Assembly: GCF_000247695.1 (NCBI RefSeq)
Contig: NW_004624732.1
Location: 45,676,905-45,740,904 of the forward strand
Length of the DNA stretch: 64,000 nt
Direction of reading: 5' to 3'
DNA from: Heterocephalus glaber
Taxonomy: Eukaryota > Chordata > Mammalia > Rodentia > Bathyergidae
Numbering within the stretch: the stretch's first letter is position 1; the number at the start of each line of letters is the position of its first letter. The position numbers were made by a program, and so were the translations under genes. This document shows positions 1-11,945 of this stretch, in pieces. The notes under the pieces were generated by a model. That model saw only the letters and a program-made list of their open reading frames with translations, had not been told where the DNA came from and did not search any database.

Positions 1-260
1 AAAAAGAAAAGAAAAGAAAGCAACTCAACACTTGGCAACCAATAATCAGAAAGGGAAGGGAAGAGCTGAGGACAAGAATACATCCTTCCAGGTCACAGGC
101 AGTATGACCCACCTCTTCTGGCCAGGTCCCCACCTCTGAATAGCACAATCAGCTATGAATTCATCAGAGAATGAGTATAGTGCTTCATGATTGAATCACA
201 AATCAGAAGCCCCAGTTTTAAATACACGAGAGATTGTATATCTAAAAATCATAATATTCT
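1..260 (-). mobile_element. MaLR (MST/THE1-type) LTR, 3' LTR of element
   Basis: Antisense MaLR LTR. The run 'cccacctctgaatagcac' followed by 'atcagctatgaattcatcag' matches the usual antisense MST/THE1 pattern of a cccacctcctaatag-type phrase, and a 'gattgaatcac' phrase follows. The left end is cut by the window edge. The boundary with the internal part (about 260) is approximate. It belongs with 261-2095. Confidence 0.65.
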
Positions 261-1736
261 GCTCCTGGTCTCAAAAGATTCATGTCTATCTCATCATGCA
301 GAAGCCCTCATATCCATCTCCAAGGGTCATCAAATTCCTAATTCCAGAATCACTGAAAATTCCATCTAAAGTTTCTTTCAAGATTCAAGGCAAAATCTTA
401 GCCATGAGTCCCTATAAAAATAAAAACAAAAATTAAGTATTTCAATCATATCATGACACAAAATAAACCGTCCCACTCCAAAAGGCAGGAATGGGGCATA
501 GAAAATAATCAGACCAAAGCCAGCAAGGCAAACATTAAGTTCTACAGCTCCCTCTACAGCACCTGGTACAAGCTGTGATCAGAGATGAGCTCCGCAGGGC
601 AATCCTTGTCCCAGCTGTACGGCCTTGCTGGTTGCGGTCCACATAGACAGATTCCTTCTTGGCCTGGATTGCCTCACTACCTGTAGTAGTTTTTCTCAGC
701 AGATTTTCCGTGTTTCTCTTAACTCCAGCACCTCTCACTTCACCCTCGCAACCTCAGGCTCTGCACCTACAGGGACACGATGCCTGGCCCCCTAGGCCTT
801 CTGAAATTTGGGTGGAAACTGTGACCCCACATTGCATGCCTGAGCAGCAAGCTCTCCAACAAGGTCTGCCTCCAGACGGAGTAGTGGCCTGTCCCACTTG
901 AACAATAGCTGTGGCTATCCCTTAGTGCCTGAAAGGCGGAACTCAAATGCACTCCTCTAGTTACCCCTGAATGAGCAGGGCACCCTGGAACTCTCTTTTC
1001 AAAGCAACATCTTTCAAAGAAGTTTATTTTCTTACAGCCTAGTGTTTATGATGGGTGGGGGCTAGCTATTTCCCAAGATGCCTGCAATGCATTTTTCCTA
1101 TTGCCCAAACTGCTTCATTTTTCCTGTTGCATCATACTGGGCTTCTTTTTAAATGCTTTTTGGCAACCACATTCTCCTTGGCTCCAGCTTTACAGGTGCT
1201 TCCTTTCTGGCTAAGCTGAATAATTTTCAAATTATTCAGCTCTAATTTGTGCTCTTTATTCTTACTGTAGAGCTGGCTAAAAGCAGCCAGAAGTAGCCAT
1301 GTGACATCACAAAGGAACATTAGGCTGCATTGAAATTTTCTCTGCTAGATCACTTACCAACCACCTTTAAATTCAGCTTCAACAAAGTCTTAGGATATAG
1401 ACAAAACATAGACAAAAACTTAGACAGAATGAAAAATGCATGACTTCTATTCCTTTTTCCAAAACAGTCCTCGTTCCCATATGAGTTCCTCCTTCTCACC
1501 TTCTCTGTCTATGTACATATCAGCATTCTGGTTACCTAGGCTTCCACTAGCATCTCCTATTAATCTCCGCTTACAACTTTCTAGGTCTTCACACAACTCC
1601 AAAGTTTTCCAAGTCCTCCCACACACCAGTATCAAAGACTTCTGAACTACATGGTCAAGTACAATCACAGCAATGGTTCCACTCCCAGCTTCAATTTTCT
1701 CAATCACTAAACCCTTACGAGGACAAGGTACCAAAC
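261..1736 (-). mobile_element. MaLR internal region (MST/THE1-int type), non-coding
   Basis: Antisense internal part of a non-autonomous ERVL-MaLR retrotransposon. Collinear landmarks of the MST/THE1 internal consensus appear in order: the 'ctcaaaagattcatgtc' start, 'cccactccaaaaggcaggaa' with 'ggcaaacattaagttc' at 470-540, the 'gaccccacattgcatgcc' block at 820, and the 'tttctaggtcttcacacaac' block at 1575. The last landmark is 'ggtaccaaacaccatca' at the LTR junction near 1727. Short open frames inside are interrupted and are not genes. Internal regions of MaLRs carry no full retroviral genes. The homologous segment 23441-24080 supports the call. Confidence 0.75.
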
Positions 1737-2095
1737 ACCATCAACTTAGAAGACAGGTTTACTTTGGTTCACTTTTAGATGATTTCGTCCATAGTTGCTT
1801 AGTTCCAAGAAAAAAAGGGGTGTGGTAGAAGGCATGGCAGAGGAAAGCTGCTCAACCTATGAAAGCCATGAAAAAGAGTGGAAAGGAAGGATCCAGAGAC
1901 AACAATATAATATGCCACATTATGCTCCCAGTGACTTACCTTTTTTGACCAGGTTCCATGTCCTAATAGCACCTTCATCTATATACTCAACAATGGATTA
2001 GTATTGTACTTGCATGATCCCATCACCTTCCAAAAATCCAAGCTCTGAATACATACGACTTTTGGGATGTTTCTCAGATACCAACCATAACACTG
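1737..2095 (-). mobile_element. MaLR LTR, 5' LTR of element
   Basis: On the minus strand this LTR precedes the internal region. Antisense landmarks are 'aggtttactttggttcac', 'catggcagaggaaagctgct', 'gctcccagtgacttacc', 'ccatgtcctaatagcacc', and 'aaccataacactgcc' at the end. It lacks about 35 bases of the usual outer edge. With 1-260 it frames an element of about 2.1 kb. Confidence 0.7.
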
Positions 2096-4229
2096 CCTTT
2101 AGCAGCTAATCAGAAAACAGAAAGTTACAAAATAATATAGAACGCATTTCCTGTGGTTGTGATTCAAATAAAATTCAAAAAGTCCTTCAAGAAAAACATT
2201 TCCCTCCTCTCAGGAATTTTGCTAAATTTAGAAAAGAATCTGCTCTCATGCGTTTATTTGAACAAAATATTTAACTCCTTTGAATTTCATCACACTTGGA
2301 GGCATGCACACACATACACACATGCACACATCCTAAACATATTTAAAAGTATATATCCAGGCACATATGTTTATTCTATAGTTCATAAAAACTTTCTCAG
2401 ATGATCATATTCTATAAATGTTTGTATCCACTTACTTAATTTGAATGAATACATCATACATGTTCAAGCTGAACAGTGGTTACCCTTTCATTTAAAATCC
2501 TAAAGGCAATCACTAGCTATTTTTCTTTGTGTTAACATCGAACTTGTGCTTTCTCTTTTACCAGAACTGGTTAGTAATTTCCTGAATATATGTGGTTGTT
2601 GTGCTTTGGAATCATATAATTTACTGTGAGACAGGAAAGAACAGATCCTCCCTTTTTGACTTTACCAAAATGATGAAAAGGTCATCTTTCAGTTTTGCCT
2701 TGGATTTGTGAACTTATAGAGCTTTTCTAATCATTTTTCATAACAGTTTTCACAACTTCTGTGATTTTGGAGGCAAAATAACAACTGAAAACTATGCTCA
2801 TTATTAGACTCCCTTTGAAAGTTCTAACAACAAATATCTCAGTGGAGCTAGTGGACCCCAGGAAGCATGAGGGTGCCAGAAAGCTTCCTATCAGAGCAGT
2901 GGGATTGAATTTCCTTGTACAGCCAGAAATGGCAGTGGCAATTCTGGGCTAAAGGGCCATATTCATTACATGTACAAAATGGCATACTCTTCTCTAAAAT
3001 CCAACATAAATATTCCCAAGAATGAAAAATAATCAGCTGGAAAGCCTGCAAGGAAGACATAGTGATTCATAAAACCATGGCACTGTCTTTCCCTCACTTC
3101 ACTGCTTGAAAAAAACAATGTCAGAAAGAAGATGGGGCAGTTGAAATTACATTTTTTCTTCCTCTTTTCTAACAAGTCTATGAAAGAGCAGTAAGAGGAA
3201 GGACAACTTATACTGTATACGTCCAGTTTTTGGAAGAGAGGAGTTGGTGAATAGCAGATAAGATTTAAAAAGTGAAAATAATGGAAGTCTAGTTTGAGTA
3301 CTGTGAAAATGAATATAGAGGTGCTGGCATGCAGATAGTTTTGAGAGTGAAGGAATGGAGAAACTAACAATTGTTCAAATCAGACAAAAGAAAACATAAA
3401 AACGTTATGAAGAATATGTGTCTATCCTCTGTCTATCCTCGGAAGAGGTAGGGAAGACACAGTAGAATTCCTTACAGTTGACTGATTCCAAATAAGCCAC
3501 TCAGACATGAGGCATTGTGCTCAGGTCTGCTTTCCTCCTCCAGGTCAGCCATGACCAGTGGAGAACCATCAATCACTCCCACTCACAAAATGGAGTGAGA
3601 GTGATTGATTGTTCAAGACTGAATTAACCCTGCCTGATTCATGGGAAATCTTAATGGAATCCCGGAGCCCTGAACTGGAAACTTGGGTTTTGGCCTGGAA
3701 ATGGACCTCAAACCTTGGGGCTAAGTCCAGGTGTGCCCTAGTCAATCCACTTCCACAGCTCCAGTAGGAAAACATTTGGATACTTACATAGTTCCATGCA
3801 TTCCTTATTTTGATTTTAACATTTCCCACAGATATTCTGTGTGAGAAAACCTGATAGAAATAATATTGTCTTTTCTTGTTATCTTAGGAAAAATATCCCA
3901 TTCTAATATTCATTAAGAATGTTTGCTTGTCCAATTTTAATCTCAGTAATAATTACTTTATTTGAAGTACCTATTTTTAGACATTTCTATTTACAAAAAT
4001 GTGATATAATGACACTTTCCAGTAAATAGTATTATGCTGTGATTCAATGTCTAGTACTTTGATAGATGCAGTCAGAAGCAGAAGACATCTTCCTCATTTC
4101 AAGACATAAACTTTCTTACATGTGTGCAATTTATGAAAATGTTATTTCTCCTCCTAAGAGCATTAACATTACTTGGACAGGAATGAATAAAATAATATAG
4201 ATTCATAAGGGCTCTAAGCATTAGGAAAT
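2096..4229. other. AT-rich non-coding stretch
   Basis: No convincing gene or repeat was recognised. A degenerate CA-rich patch (acacacatacacacatgcac) lies near 2304-2330. The open frame of 134 codons at 2966-3370 on the minus strand is rich in Phe, Leu and Ser and looks like chance. Confidence 0.5.
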
Positions 4230-4231
4230 GA

Positions 4232-4432
4232 TAAATTGGGTGTGCTGGTGCGCACTTGTAATCTTAGTACTATGGAAAAGTGAGGCAGGAGTATGTCAAG
4301 CTCAAACCCAGGCCAGGCAAATGAGTGAGACCCATCTAAAAAAAAAATTAAAAGGAAAAAGAGCTGGAGGTATATCTCGGTGCAAAGGCACTGGGCTCAA
4401 TCCTCTATCCTGTAAGGAAAAAAAAAAATCAT
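4232..4432 (+). mobile_element. B1-ID composite SINE (B1-dID type)
   Basis: The left part (about 4232-4352) is a diverged B1: 'gtgctggtgcgcacttgtaa' and 'gtgaggcaggagtatg', ending 'gtgagacccatct' plus A-run. The right part (about 4360-4430) is an ID-like tRNA unit, 'agctggaggtatatctcggt', with an internal deletion and an A-tail. Possible flanking duplication: aaatgata before the element and aaatgaca after it. Confidence 0.75.
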
Positions 4433-6952
4433 AGCAAATGACAGCTCTTATGTTATTCCCACATAGCCTTATATAACAAGTAAAGTAATACTGGACATGG
4501 AATATTACATACAGGTAATAATATATGACAGAGTAGACATAAGCAAGAATACGGCTGTTTAGATAAGTTGTTTCAAGACTAAATGTCTGTTTTAAGTCAT
4601 CATCTATATTTAAAATGAAATTAGATTTCTATTTGTCTTTTATTGTCTTATAATGCATGACTATCTTTAATTGTGTTGGTATAGATGTCAGAAGACTACT
4701 TATACCCCTTTGATGATTTTTCCACTTCTTTTATTATTTTTAATTCAGAAGAAAAGTAGTTTTAAATAGTTTAAGATCTTCAGACTACTTCTTGAGTAGA
4801 GAGAGGAAATGCTTGGCATTTCTTAAACAGGACAATGGTGACAAGCTATACATGGCCCTGGCCCCACGAACATTCCTCCTCTCTTGAACTGCTGACCCTC
4901 AAGGTCAGACCGTCTTGAGCTTGAATCTGAATACTCTGAAGACCTAGTATGGACATTTATTTTTAGTGGAGAGCCCCTTCATTCTTGGAATTCCTCTTTT
5001 CTCCAAGTCTGACAGACGTTAAGTTTAAACCTCTGAATAAGTTGCAGGGAAATGTTTGAAAGCCAACTCTTCATTGCTGGAGGTTTTAACTATTTTTTTT
5101 AACAATGCAGGTCATTCCATTGCTCCCCACTCTATTTAGGTGTTAACATTACATTCATTTTAGTATACACTTTATACAGAAAAACGATAAAGAAATACAT
5201 TTCAAGCAAGTTATCTGTTTCAGATTGCAATCTCTAGAGAAGGCAAGTCAAAAATCAAACTCTAGACCACTTGATGCTAGCCTGAATTTACCATCTCTCT
5301 AATGAAGCCATTGGAGATTGCTTCCTGAAGAGTCCAATGTAGGAGTGGAGTACTGCAGTGTGAAAAATTTTCTCCATCAGACACACATGGTTTGACATAG
5401 CCAAAACACAGTAAGAAGTCTCCTTTACTTCTAAATGTATTCAGCATTATTTTTATATTTCACAGAATCCTTGCATATAATAAAAATGAGTTTTTCAAAA
5501 ATATTCAGCATATCGTTGTGTGAAAAGTAGCTTGTTTAAAAGGAAATAATGTGGTGCATCGAGTGCCTGGGCATGTCTTCTGGTCTGCACCAGTTGGAAA
5601 GAAAAGCCATACTTCCAATGAGGAGGCTACTGCATGCTCCATGATTTAAGAATGACTGTGAATCTAAACACTTTCACTCAGCTTGCTTTTCATCTTGGCT
5701 TGCTGTTTACTTAGTCAAAAGCTTCTTAAAAAGTGTTACAATGCAGAATTTTAAGTGAAGAAAGCACACATACTTCATTTATTTATTATCATGGTAACTT
5801 GAATTAGTACTAACTAGACAATGGAACTGAGAATAGCGTACAGCAGTAAAGACTCAGAAGCTAAGTGTATGTTGATGGTAAGGACTCAAGAATGTTCTAT
5901 GATGTGTCCTTCTACCAGAACACACAACAGAGTCCTCAGAGGTGTTTAAATGTGAGTGAAATCTCATGGCAGAAGTCTTCCTAAAAGCATAAGATATCAG
6001 ATTTTAAACATTTACATGCTACATGTAAATATTGGGCCAACTTTTTTTCTTTTGGTTGGGACCCAAATGTGCCAATTTTGTTTCTTATTAGACCCCTACT
6101 TGTATGTTGGGAATTACTGATTCATAGCTAATCTACTTACCTATCGCAGTTCAGGTCAGTAGAATCAATCTTGATTCTGTACCCATTCCTCCCTAAAGAT
6201 GATACTTTAAGCTGTATCCTCTTGTTTCACTGCTGGAAGTCATATACACAATCTAGGATGCAGCAGATGATAATTTTACAAAGAATTAATGGAGAAGACA
6301 AGATTTAGAAAGAGTGTAGATAAACCAGAAGTTCTTAAGGCTGGGAAATGGCAATTCTACAGATAACTTCCTCATTTTATTTCTATTTTCACAGATTTTA
6401 TCCACCGAATAAGTGTATTAATCTAAATGACCATGGACCAAGGGGAACAAAGGAAGCACCTTTGAGTTATTTTAATTTTAACAAGACCACCCAAACAGAC
6501 CTTTGATGTCTTGTGAAACACTGATAAAAGCATTTGTTTTGAAAGACTTAGGGTTCCAAGGAAAAATGCCCCTCTCTTCTTGGGGAGCCTGGTGCAAGAC
6601 AGTTATCCACTTGTTCGTTTGTTTTTAGCATTTGTGGGAACACAAGTCTAGATTTGAGAGTAGCTTCAGCAGTCTACTGAGTACATCCGACTAGTGTTAG
6701 TCATTAAGGGCTGCTCAGTTTAAAAGAGGCATTGAGAGTCCTGGGTTCTGAGGAATATGAGTTATAAACTTAGTAAAAAGTGTTCTCTTTGAACTGTGGT
6801 TAAAATAATAGAGTAGGATACTCTTATGTTTAGATTATGAATAAATGTCAGATAAGAATTTTGCCATTAGAATCTTCAACTACATTTTGCTATATCAAAT
6901 GCCAAAGTGGATTTCTCAAGATGGTTTGCTGAATATATTGTATATGAGCAAT
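4433..6952. other. AT-rich non-coding stretch, nothing recognised
   Basis: About 2.5 kb without a supported gene, RNA or repeat. No long open frame is present on either strand. Confidence 0.5.
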
Positions 6953-6965
6953 AGTGTGTGTGTGT

Positions 6966-7015
<50 letters not shown>
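6953..7015. repeat. Compound microsatellite (TG)n-(GA)n
   Basis: A TG run (6953-6966) is followed directly by about 24 GA/AG units (6968-7015). It is a pure simple repeat and likely length-polymorphic. Confidence 0.97.
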
Positions 7016-7018
<3 letters not shown>

Positions 7019-8130
7019 AAGTGAAATAAAGAAGCACTTATTCCCTTTTAATTAAGAGACCAGATTTCCTGTGTCCGTGAGTCATCATTTAAGAGGATTT
7101 GATGACCATTAAGAAGAATGCTGGATTTTGACAAGGCAGATGCAACAGGAACAAACTGCACGCCTAGGGCAGCTTGTGTCCATGGAAATGACAAAAATAG
7201 GCACTGGCTTTGTGACTCTTTCACATTTTGAAAAGAATAAAACCCTTGGTATATTGCCACTCTGGAGGCTATTTCACTCTCTTTTTTTCTTCTTTATTTG
7301 TAGCTTAGCAGCAGCACCTCTTTGTGGCTACAGCACCAAGGCCATAATGATACTTTTATACTTTCACTTGATTTTATGAATACAGTCATGATTTGGAGTA
7401 CATACAGTAAACATAAACACACATGTGATTATATCTGTTATCAGCCTACACCTTATTTTTCCCTTTCTCTTGACTTTAGTTTGATGACAATGATGGATAT
7501 GAATTCCAAAATGTTAGTTCAATGCTTTTTTTCCCTCTTAGCCTAAAATAAATATCTCTTAAGCACTCTCCTCCTTGGCAATGCGTTTCTCATTTACTGT
7601 GGCACTAAGTGTATAGGTATGGCCAACCACTAACCTGACATGTGCCTGTCACCAGGGACCGCTGCTTCTTTCATCTTCTTAATGGACATTTCTCTACAGA
7701 TGTCTGTGGCCTACCTGACTATAATCCTTTAAATTTTAATTCACTTTACATTTAGCTTGGTCATAAATACCATTTAGGTACCAACATTGTGCTTTATGCA
7801 ATCCCTAAGGTAGTGCTTTTATTTTAATGAGGCCATTTGCAACTTAAGAGCAAAAAGAATTCATCTTTGATTGAATATATTTGTCAGTTTTATTCCCGAT
7901 TGGCATTTTCATAGGAAAACTTGGATAAAACTAAGGGATGGCTGCTTACCAAGTAGGATAAAAGTTTCACTATGTTTCTACTTTCAAAATTAACTGAATA
8001 AATGGCCTTTGAAATTCATTTTGAAAACGTCAGAGTTAACTGGCTGTAATCAAAAGTAAAACTCAGAATTAAGTTATGCTATAAATGAAATTTCCACTAG
8101 CATTTTTTTCTACTTAAAAGCAAAACATAA
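7016..8130. other. Non-coding stretch, nothing recognised
   Basis: Open frames of 70-83 codons at 7048-7546 overlap one another on both strands and show no recognisable protein. No repeat was identified. Confidence 0.5.
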
Positions 8131-8282
8131 AACTGGCATAGTGGTGCATGTCTGTAATCCCAGAACTCCGGGAAGCTGAGGCAGGAGGATCAGACCCATG
8201 GCATAGTGGGATCAGGACCAGTTAAAACTAAAAAGCAAGACAGTCTCAAAGAGCAAACAAAAAGAATAAAAGAAAAAGAAAA
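8131..8282 (+). mobile_element. B1-type SINE
   Basis: 7SL-derived SINE: 'gtggtgcatgtctgtaatcc', then 'gaagctgaggcaggaggatc', then 'agacagtctcaaa', followed by an A-rich tail with aaaagaataaaag. The right half is degenerate. Confidence 0.85.
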
Positions 8283-9150
8283 TGAGTCTCCAGTTAATAA
8301 ACCATGCAGGTAACAGACAAGCAGAATAACAGGTTGAAATGAATGTCATAGAATATGCGCAAATAATAGTTAATTTTCAATTTTGCAAATTTGTTCTCTC
8401 ATTTTTATTCCAGTGTTCATCTTTTTATGAGTAACACAATATGTTTTATTTTTCCCTCCAGCATTTGGGAGCATGTAAGTTGCCACTGAAATTTTAATTT
8501 AAGTTTGGTATGAATTGAATTAAAAAATTTCTATGGTTCTATGCATAATAGTCTGTCCATAGGACCAAATTCTCAAGTTTAGCATACATGCAATCTGAAA
8601 TACGTTAAGACACTTCTGTATTTGTAGAATATAATTTCTACATGTGTGACATCATAAATTTGAATTAGTATTTTTCTCTGCATAAGTTTTATTTGAGGAA
8701 GAGGAAGAGAGACAAGAATTTTATTTGAGAAACATTGTTGAAAACATTTTCTGAATAAGAAGATTATGATTATTTAAAGTGCTACAATGAATACATTATT
8801 TTGGGGTATTAGCCTTAGTTTATCAACTTTGGTTTACAATAATCCTTAAATAAAAATGACAATTATTTCTTTGAATAAGAAAAAAAGTATTCTGTCATTT
8901 AACAACAACAAAAAAAACTGTACAAGACTATTCTTTTACTTTGTTAATTGAATCCTTTCATTTAGTTTTAGATGTTGTTACACACAAGTGTGGAAATCAT
9001 TATTTTGGTATATCTTTAATAGTCTATCTTTTACTCATTATATCAAAGATTTTTTTCAGAAAAAAACCTGTATGATATGAAATAGGGAAACACGACTACA
9101 CAATTTAGTAATTGTCCATGTAATTTATCTTGGTATTTGTATGTTTTTGT

Positions 9151-9152
<2 letters not shown>
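8283..9152. other. AT-rich non-coding stretch, nothing recognised
   Basis: No gene, RNA or repeat recognised. Several A- and T-runs only. Confidence 0.5.

Positions 9153-9184
<32 letters not shown>
9153..9184. repeat. (GT)n microsatellite
   Basis: Sixteen perfect GT units. Confidence 0.98.
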
Positions 9185-9186
<2 letters not shown>

Positions 9187-9584
9187 CCCAAGGGATCCTT
9201 CTTTCTTATTTTCAGACAATCTTGGTAAGTCCCTGAATTGTGCAAGCTAAAGGTGATACTCTTAGGTCCACCTCTCAGAGTGCTAGAAAATTATTTGAAT
9301 TACTAAACTTCAACATAAATAATATGTATTATTATCCTATGAGCCCAAATAATATTTTATACCAATGTGGGGCATTTATAAATGAAAGAACACCACTAAC
9401 ATCTTATAATACATGGTGACGCAAATGTTTGGATATTCTATGAGATTTTTAAGCATTTTACTGTTTGATGAAGTAATTAAAAACATTTCAGAAAACTGAC
9501 TGCATTGAGAAATAAGTCATTCTCTTTTCTACGGTTTATTATCCAAGATATCAGTTTCACACTTATTATATGATATATGGCAGG

Positions 9585-9946
9585 TGTTATGGATTGCCTT
9601 GCACACTCAAAGGTGGGGAGTTTGGATGGTGTTTGGACTGTGGGAGTTTATAGATGACTTACTGTTAGGAAGTGTAGTCTGGTGGGAAGAGGTGGATCAC
9701 TGGGGGCATGGCCCGGACAGGTCTATCTCCTTTCCAGGCTACTCCTTTCCCTCTCTTGTTGTTTCCTGTCTGTGGTGTGTTGAGCAAATTTCCTCTGCCA
9801 TGAACTTCTGACGTGCAGTCCTGTCTTGGAGCCAGCAGACTATAGACTGAAATCTCTACAAATTAAGACAAAATAAACCTCTCCTCCTCTTCATTGTGAG
9901 TGACAGGTATTGTTTTCTAGCAACCAAGAAAGTAACCAAGAAAACA
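9585..9946 (+). mobile_element. MaLR-like solitary LTR
   Basis: Begins 'tgttatggattgcc', contains 'gtggatcactgggggcatgg', 'ccttggag'-type wording ('tcttggagccagcagacta') and 'gactgaaatctctacaaatt', then 'acaaaataaacctctcctcc' (AATAAA signal), and ends 'gaaagtaaccaagaaaaca'. TG...CA ends and the AATAAA near the 3' end suit an LTR. It shares phrases with 54011-54416 in the opposite orientation. No clear 5-bp duplication was seen. Confidence 0.65.
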
Positions 9947-10040
9947 GAATAGGGAAAGATAAGAAAGCTTCTTAAAAAAATCAATATATACAATTAGGAA
10001 TATTGACATTTATTAACCTATTTCCTATTCACTGTAACCT

Positions 10041-10122
10041 TTTTTTATTTTTCCTTTTCTTTCCTTCCTTTCGTCTCCCCTCTCTCCCTTCCTTCCTCTC
10101 TTCCTTTCATCTTTTCTTCTGC
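10041..10122. repeat. Pyrimidine-rich low-complexity tract
   Basis: The plus strand is almost entirely C and T (ccttcctt and ctctccc blocks). Possibly a decayed (CCTT)n repeat. Confidence 0.8.
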
Positions 10123-10328
10123 TAGCAATTAGCAATAATCTAACCTCCCTTAATGCTAAAAGGCAAACACCAACAGAAGAGTAATGCAAAACTTACTTGG
10201 TGGGCCTAAATTTTCCATGAGTGAAAAGACAATAAGCAAACTTTCTATTAATAATTCAAGAGTCATTTTCTTCATGGAGACTAAATAAACCTTTCCATCA
10301 TACTTTCAGTAGAATAAAAAATGTCAGT

Positions 10329-10452
10329 GCGATCCCAGAGTGGTGGCACATGGCTGTAATGTCAGCCCGTGGAAGGGTGAGATGGGAGGATCACAAGTTC
10401 AAGATGTGGCTACATTACATGGTGTGACCTTGAATCAAAAAACAAAACAAAA
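10329..10452 (+). mobile_element. B1-type SINE, degenerate
   Basis: 'gtggtggcacatggctgtaa', then 'gggtgagatgggaggatcac', then 'aagttcaagatgtggctaca', with an A-rich tail 'aaaaaacaaaacaaaaatg'. Confidence 0.8.
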
Positions 10453-10559
10453 ATGTTGCCATAGCACACTCAAATCTTGATTAGTTTTACATGAGTGTTC
10501 TTAACTCAAGGCAATGGTTCAAGTGAACTTACATTCTGCCTAATAAATAATAAGAAGGT

Positions 10560-10790
10560 CGTGTATTTATTAAGCATTTGCTATTTGATAGATATTATGC
10601 TAAATTTACTTTTCATTATCACCTTCATCTCTCACAACTTTGCTGATTTGTGCTTTTGTTTTTATTTATATAACTGAGAATATTAAGGCACAGAAAAATT
10701 AAATGTAATCTATACCTCTGTATCTACTAAGTTTCAGAGCCAAGATTATGTCTTAGTATGCATCTGTTACTTCAACAGCCCCTAAGAGGT
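10560..10790 (-). mobile_element. MIR SINE
   Basis: Antisense MIR landmarks in order: 'ttattaagcatttgctat' (3' end), 'tattatgctaaatttac', 'tctctcacaactttgctga', 'ataactgagaatattaaggc', 'acagaaaaattaaatgtaat' and 'gtttcagagccaagatta'. An old mammal-wide element. Confidence 0.75.
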
Positions 10791-10959
10791 GGTTTGTCAT
10801 GACATCACACAAATTTTAAGAAGTAAAAGGACATCTGGACAGTACCCTTGCCCATTGCCACACCTACCTACTTTCAATTGAGCATGAAGAGAAAGCTGGA
10901 ATCAATTGGTTTATTTCTTCTATCTTCACAGATAGCTCAAACTTGACTATCCTTTACCA

Positions 10960-11549
10960 TTCTGATTGCTAAAAGCAAGTCTCTCAAATGTGGCTTCTCT
11001 TTTCCTCTCATACCACACAACCAATCCATCAGGAAAAATTGTGATCAATCTCTTTCAAATCCATCCAGAACCCAACTACTTCTCATCAACAGGATGTGAT
11101 CTATCTGGCCCATCTTCTCTCATATGAGTTATCACAATTGTCTGGATCCTTCTTGTTGCTTCTTGATCCCTTCAATCCATTCACACAGTAGCTAGAGAGA
11201 TCAAGTTAAAACCTAAGATACACCATGCCACTTTTCAAACTCTTCCCCTACATTCTCTCTGGAATAAAGTCTCAGTCCTTACTCTGTTTTGCAAGGCCCT
11301 ACATGATCAGTCGTATCTCTGGTGACTCTTGCTCATTCTACTCCTGGAGTACCCTGGTGCTCACTGATCTTTGATGACACCTGGCTGGTTCCTGCCTCCA
11401 AGGCCTTTGCAGTCTGTGTCCTCGGTTTGAAAAATCTCTTGTGATTAGCTTTGTTATATTATTTGTTGCTTTAGTTAAATGTTACCATCTCAGTGAGTCT
11501 TTCTTACCCTTTAATCTAACTCTTTGTATTCTCTTTGGTTGTTTTATTT
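10960..11549 (+). mobile_element. L2-like LINE 3' region, left part
   Basis: Matches the pattern of an ancient mammal-wide LINE: 'cattcacacagtagctagag' (cacagcagccagagtgatc-type), 'ccatgccacttttcaaactc', 'ataaagtctcagtccttact', 'caaggccctacatgatc', and 'aaggcctttgcagtctgtgt'. It is interrupted at 11550 by a hAT-type element and resumes at 11765. I am sure it is an old dispersed LINE-type repeat, less sure of the exact family. Confidence 0.6.
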
Positions 11550-11764
11550 CAGGAGTCCGAAAACTATGGCTGATAGGCTATTAATTACTATTTTTGTAAA
11601 TAAAGTATTATTGGAATACAGATACCCCCATTTATTTATATATTGTGGAAGGCTGCTGTTGTGATCTGAGAGCAGAGTTGAAAAGATGCCACAGGGATGG
11701 CCTAGATCCCAAAGCTTAAATTAATTAATATTTGCTTCATACAGAAAAATTGTGTCAATCCACG
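11550..11764. mobile_element. hAT-Charlie-type non-autonomous DNA transposon
   Basis: Left terminus 'caggagtccgaaaactatgg' and right terminus (reverse) 'cgtggattgacacaattttt' resemble the CAGGGGTCGGCAAACT-type ends of a Charlie-group MITE. Internal 'tttttgtaaataaagtatta' and 'ttggaatacaga' match the same family, as does 'gagcagagttgaaaagatg'. About 215 bases, near full length. Flanks ttttattt and ttttttcc may be a decayed 8-bp duplication. Confidence 0.8.
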
Positions 11765-11945
11765 TTTTTTCCTTCCTCAGTATTTGTCGCTATATTTCAC
11801 AATACATTCTATTTAGTTAGTTGTTGTATGTCCATTGCTTAGCAGCAGGAATTTTCAACATTGTGCTTATTGCTGTCCTCTCAGAACCTGAGAGAGCACA
11901 TGACACAAGTGGGGTTCAATAAATATTTATAAATCCATGAAGAAA
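11765..11945 (+). mobile_element. L2-like LINE 3' end, right part
   Basis: Continuation of 10960-11549. Ends with the typical LINE terminus 'gggttcaataaatatttata'. It places the hAT element inside the LINE. Confidence 0.6.

Noticed and set aside
2966..3370. 134-codon minus-strand frame
   Set aside because: Phe/Ser/Leu-rich, no motif, no repeat or exon support.
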